Below, one piece after another: positions 62,109 to 64,000 of a DNA stretch of 64,000 nt. The position numbers were made by a program, and so were the translations under genes. The stretch comes from Rotaria socialis (taxonomy: Eukaryota > Rotifera > Eurotatoria > Philodinida > Philodinidae). Each line of letters begins with the position of its first letter. The stretch's first letter is position 1. The notes under the pieces were generated by a model. That model was not told the origin of the DNA. It saw only the letters and a program-made list of their open reading frames with translations, and ran no database searches. The stretch is taken from assembly GCA_905331475.1 (NCBI GenBank), contig CAJNYU010000205.1:62001-126000 (forward strand), given 5' to 3'.

Positions 62109-62933
62109 CGCGTAATAGAAAACGTATGCATATTACAAAACAGCCGAAAAAACGTAGTGAAAATTTTATTTAAAAGCATCATAAGCGAATAGAGATTACT
62201 TCAGTCACATGAACATTATGCATGAAATATGTAGAACACAATGAATGTAAAATTAATGAAACAATAAATGCACATCGAATGCTAAATATATTTGCCTACG
62301 ATCTTCCAATGGTCTTAACTCAATTCACTCTGTAGAATGAATCATATTGATAAAAAAATTATCTAAATTTCAGTGCGATCTGAACGCAATTAACGGTGGA
62401 TGCGATTATGTTCAGTAGTGGCATTTTTTTGAAGCTTTTAGTTCATTTCTATATATTAGAATAATTTACAAAAACAAGAGAAAAAGGAGCATCCTTATTA
62501 TCAAATATAATGAATTACTTAAAATTTAGTTTATTTCCTAGAACGCTACGTAACTGTTCAATCGTTCAGCATAGAGATTAGTCCATAACACAAAAATTGT
62601 TTATTTCCGTAGTAGATATCAATCAAAATAAAGTTCGATATCGTGTGACGATGGTTTTTATTTATCAAATAGACAACGAATTGGTCAACAGAAACAAAAC
62701 TGTAGAATATGAATAACTGTTATAATATATTTCCAAAAATGAAGCCCGTAGACGATATTTGATCAATAAATCATTTTTTAAACGTATCTTTTCGAATAAG
62801 TTCCTCTAAAAACGATTCTAAAATAATTCGGATACTACCGTGTGTAAAAAAATGAATTATTTTGTTTAGATACAAATATATATATATATATATATATATT
62901 ACAGATGAGGAAGAAAAAAGGAAAACTAATTGC
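62109..62933. other. convergent intergenic region
   Basis: About 825 bases between the stop of the ART-TPR gene (+) and the stop of the last gene (-). It holds AATAAA motifs after the ART-TPR stop (62263-62268) and a (TA)n run at about 62877-62899. No gene is seen. Confidence 0.5.
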
Positions 62934-64000
62934 TCAAAGCCTTGAAGTACTCGATGAAATGCTAACAGAACGATCACGTTGATCTTTCAGATATTTTTGA
63001 CGAGCATAAGCCGGTCGAATAGGTAACATGGTCTCAGGACTTAATTCAACAATGACATCATTTGTCCATTGATTCTAAAAAATAAAAATACTCATTAATA
63101 AACACAATGAAAACAATTCCGGGAGTATTTACCGTATCTGGAACTCGTCTCCACCGACAAACAACTTCATCATCACCAAGTTTACCTGAGCATGTCAATA
63201 TTAAAAATTGACCATTGCATCTAAACGTTGAATAGAAAGCAAAATGCAACGGATCCATGTATTCGATTTAGTTACTTTGTTTTACAAATGCATTTTACTG
63301 GTGCATCGGCTATTTTCGCTTTAAAGAGAAGATTAAATGAAAGTGTAGCTGATGCTTCTAGTGATTTTGGTTGCTTAATAGTTGCACTCGGCAGCTTTAT
63401 TTGCTGAGGCTCCTGGCACCATTCATCCGACGATATAACAGCTGGACTTGAGGTTTGTGCTTTTGTTGATGTCAATGTTGTACTTGAAGCATCCGAGTCA
63501 ACAGTTCGACGTTTATTTTCATTTACAATCGTAACATAGTCCAATGTGGAATTATGCCGTTGGCGACGTCGACACAAATATGTCGAACGGTTTTGTGCTT
63601 TGTTTTGAAAAGCAATTCGGTAAAGATGACAATTCGACGGGTGATCCATATTCCAATAGTCATCGGATGAATTCAATATTTCTACCATAGCTGATTCCGA
63701 TTGTGAACGAGATTTTTGTCGATTATTTACAATATTGGGTAAAACTGCTATATAATTTCGCGTTGTGCCATTAATCAGGTGGGTTGTGATGCTTGCCGAT
63801 CTCGGAACGTATCTTTTATGCATTGAACATATCGAAGATGATCGTATGGTTTTTTGTTGAAATGAAAAGTTTAACACAAATATAATCCCAGTTGATGTGC
63901 CAATCCACAGTTGCTCGTCGTGTACAAGAAATGAAGTAATACGAATTTGATCCGTAATATTACTTGAACTTCCATCATCAATTGAACCTAAGTGAGCTCC
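62934..64000 (-). CDS. 3' part of a RhoGEF-like beta-propeller protein (5' end outside the window)
   Basis: Three exons visible: 64000-63276 (continues beyond the window), 63220-63133 and 63074-62934; 317 residues to the stop. Blade-like motifs are visible: ITSFLVHDEQLWIGTSTGIIFVLNF near the start, RNYIAVLPNIV, CHLYRIAF, and NGQFLILTCSGKLGDDEVVCRWRRVPDT before the end. A Ser/Thr-rich insert lies between blades. The phrase LW-x-GTS-x-G-x-I-x-x-L is typical of the C-terminal WD-like propeller in ARHGEF10/ARHGEF17-type Rho exchange factors, where it follows DH and PH domains. Those domains would be outside the window, so the identity is tentative. JNK-interacting or other propeller proteins are alternatives. 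It ends SVSISSSTSRL. Confidence 0.55.

Overview
The window is eukaryotic and animal. It is AT-rich, with many genes broken by short introns (most 45-65 nt, GT...AG) on both strands. The content points to a bdelloid rotifer (Adineta/Rotaria type). There is an intronless ADP-ribosyltransferase with kinesin-light-chain-type TPRs, a combination expanded in bdelloids, and an intronless questin-oxidase-like gene of fungal type, a typical bdelloid horizontal acquisition. These sit among ordinary metazoan genes: PPT1, C1q/collagen, Cys-loop receptor, TMEM68, TTC39 and TPK1. The taxon is an inference; no rRNA or other marker is present. All exon structures below were spliced by hand from reading frame, GT/AG sites and phase. 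Each multi-exon CDS sums to a multiple of three.

Layout, 1-15.9 kb: a gene-free start with a decayed TPR relic and a long foldback element; PPT1 (+); a secreted collagen/C1q protein (-); a disordered six-exon protein (-); the questin-oxidase-like gene (-); a one-pass membrane protein and a Ly6/uPAR-type protein (-), with a broken Ly6 paralogue beside them; then a TIR-bounded GT-rich element.

15.9-29.7 kb is the densest part. A Cys-loop receptor (+) has a complete four-pass membrane protein gene inside its last intron on the same strand. TMEM68 acyltransferase (-) follows. An 18-exon TTC39 gene (-) carries two opposite-strand genes in its introns: a SOBP-like zinc-finger protein and a small one-pass membrane protein. 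TTC39 and thiamine pyrophosphokinase (+) diverge from a gap of about 490 bp. A Ser/Thr-rich reading frame (-) then abuts the TPK1 stop.

29.7-36.3 kb has no gene I can support; it holds simple repeats and a palindromic TIR-like element. 36.3-45 kb carries a large proline-rich disordered protein (-), a tandem pair of mannose-6-phosphate-receptor-like membrane proteins (+) and an orphan membrane protein (+). 46-58.3 kb is one long gene (+) for a ~1860-residue disordered scaffold-like protein with a C-terminal PDZ ligand. Its introns are unusually long for this locus, and two contain TIR-bounded elements. The window ends with the ART-TPR gene (+) and the 3' part of a gene (-) whose protein looks like a RhoGEF-type beta-propeller.

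There is no operon-like pathway here. Recurrent themes are gene-in-intron nesting, small non-autonomous inverted-repeat elements in intergenic and intronic DNA, and intronless genes of foreign or rotifer-specific type among intron-rich metazoan genes.
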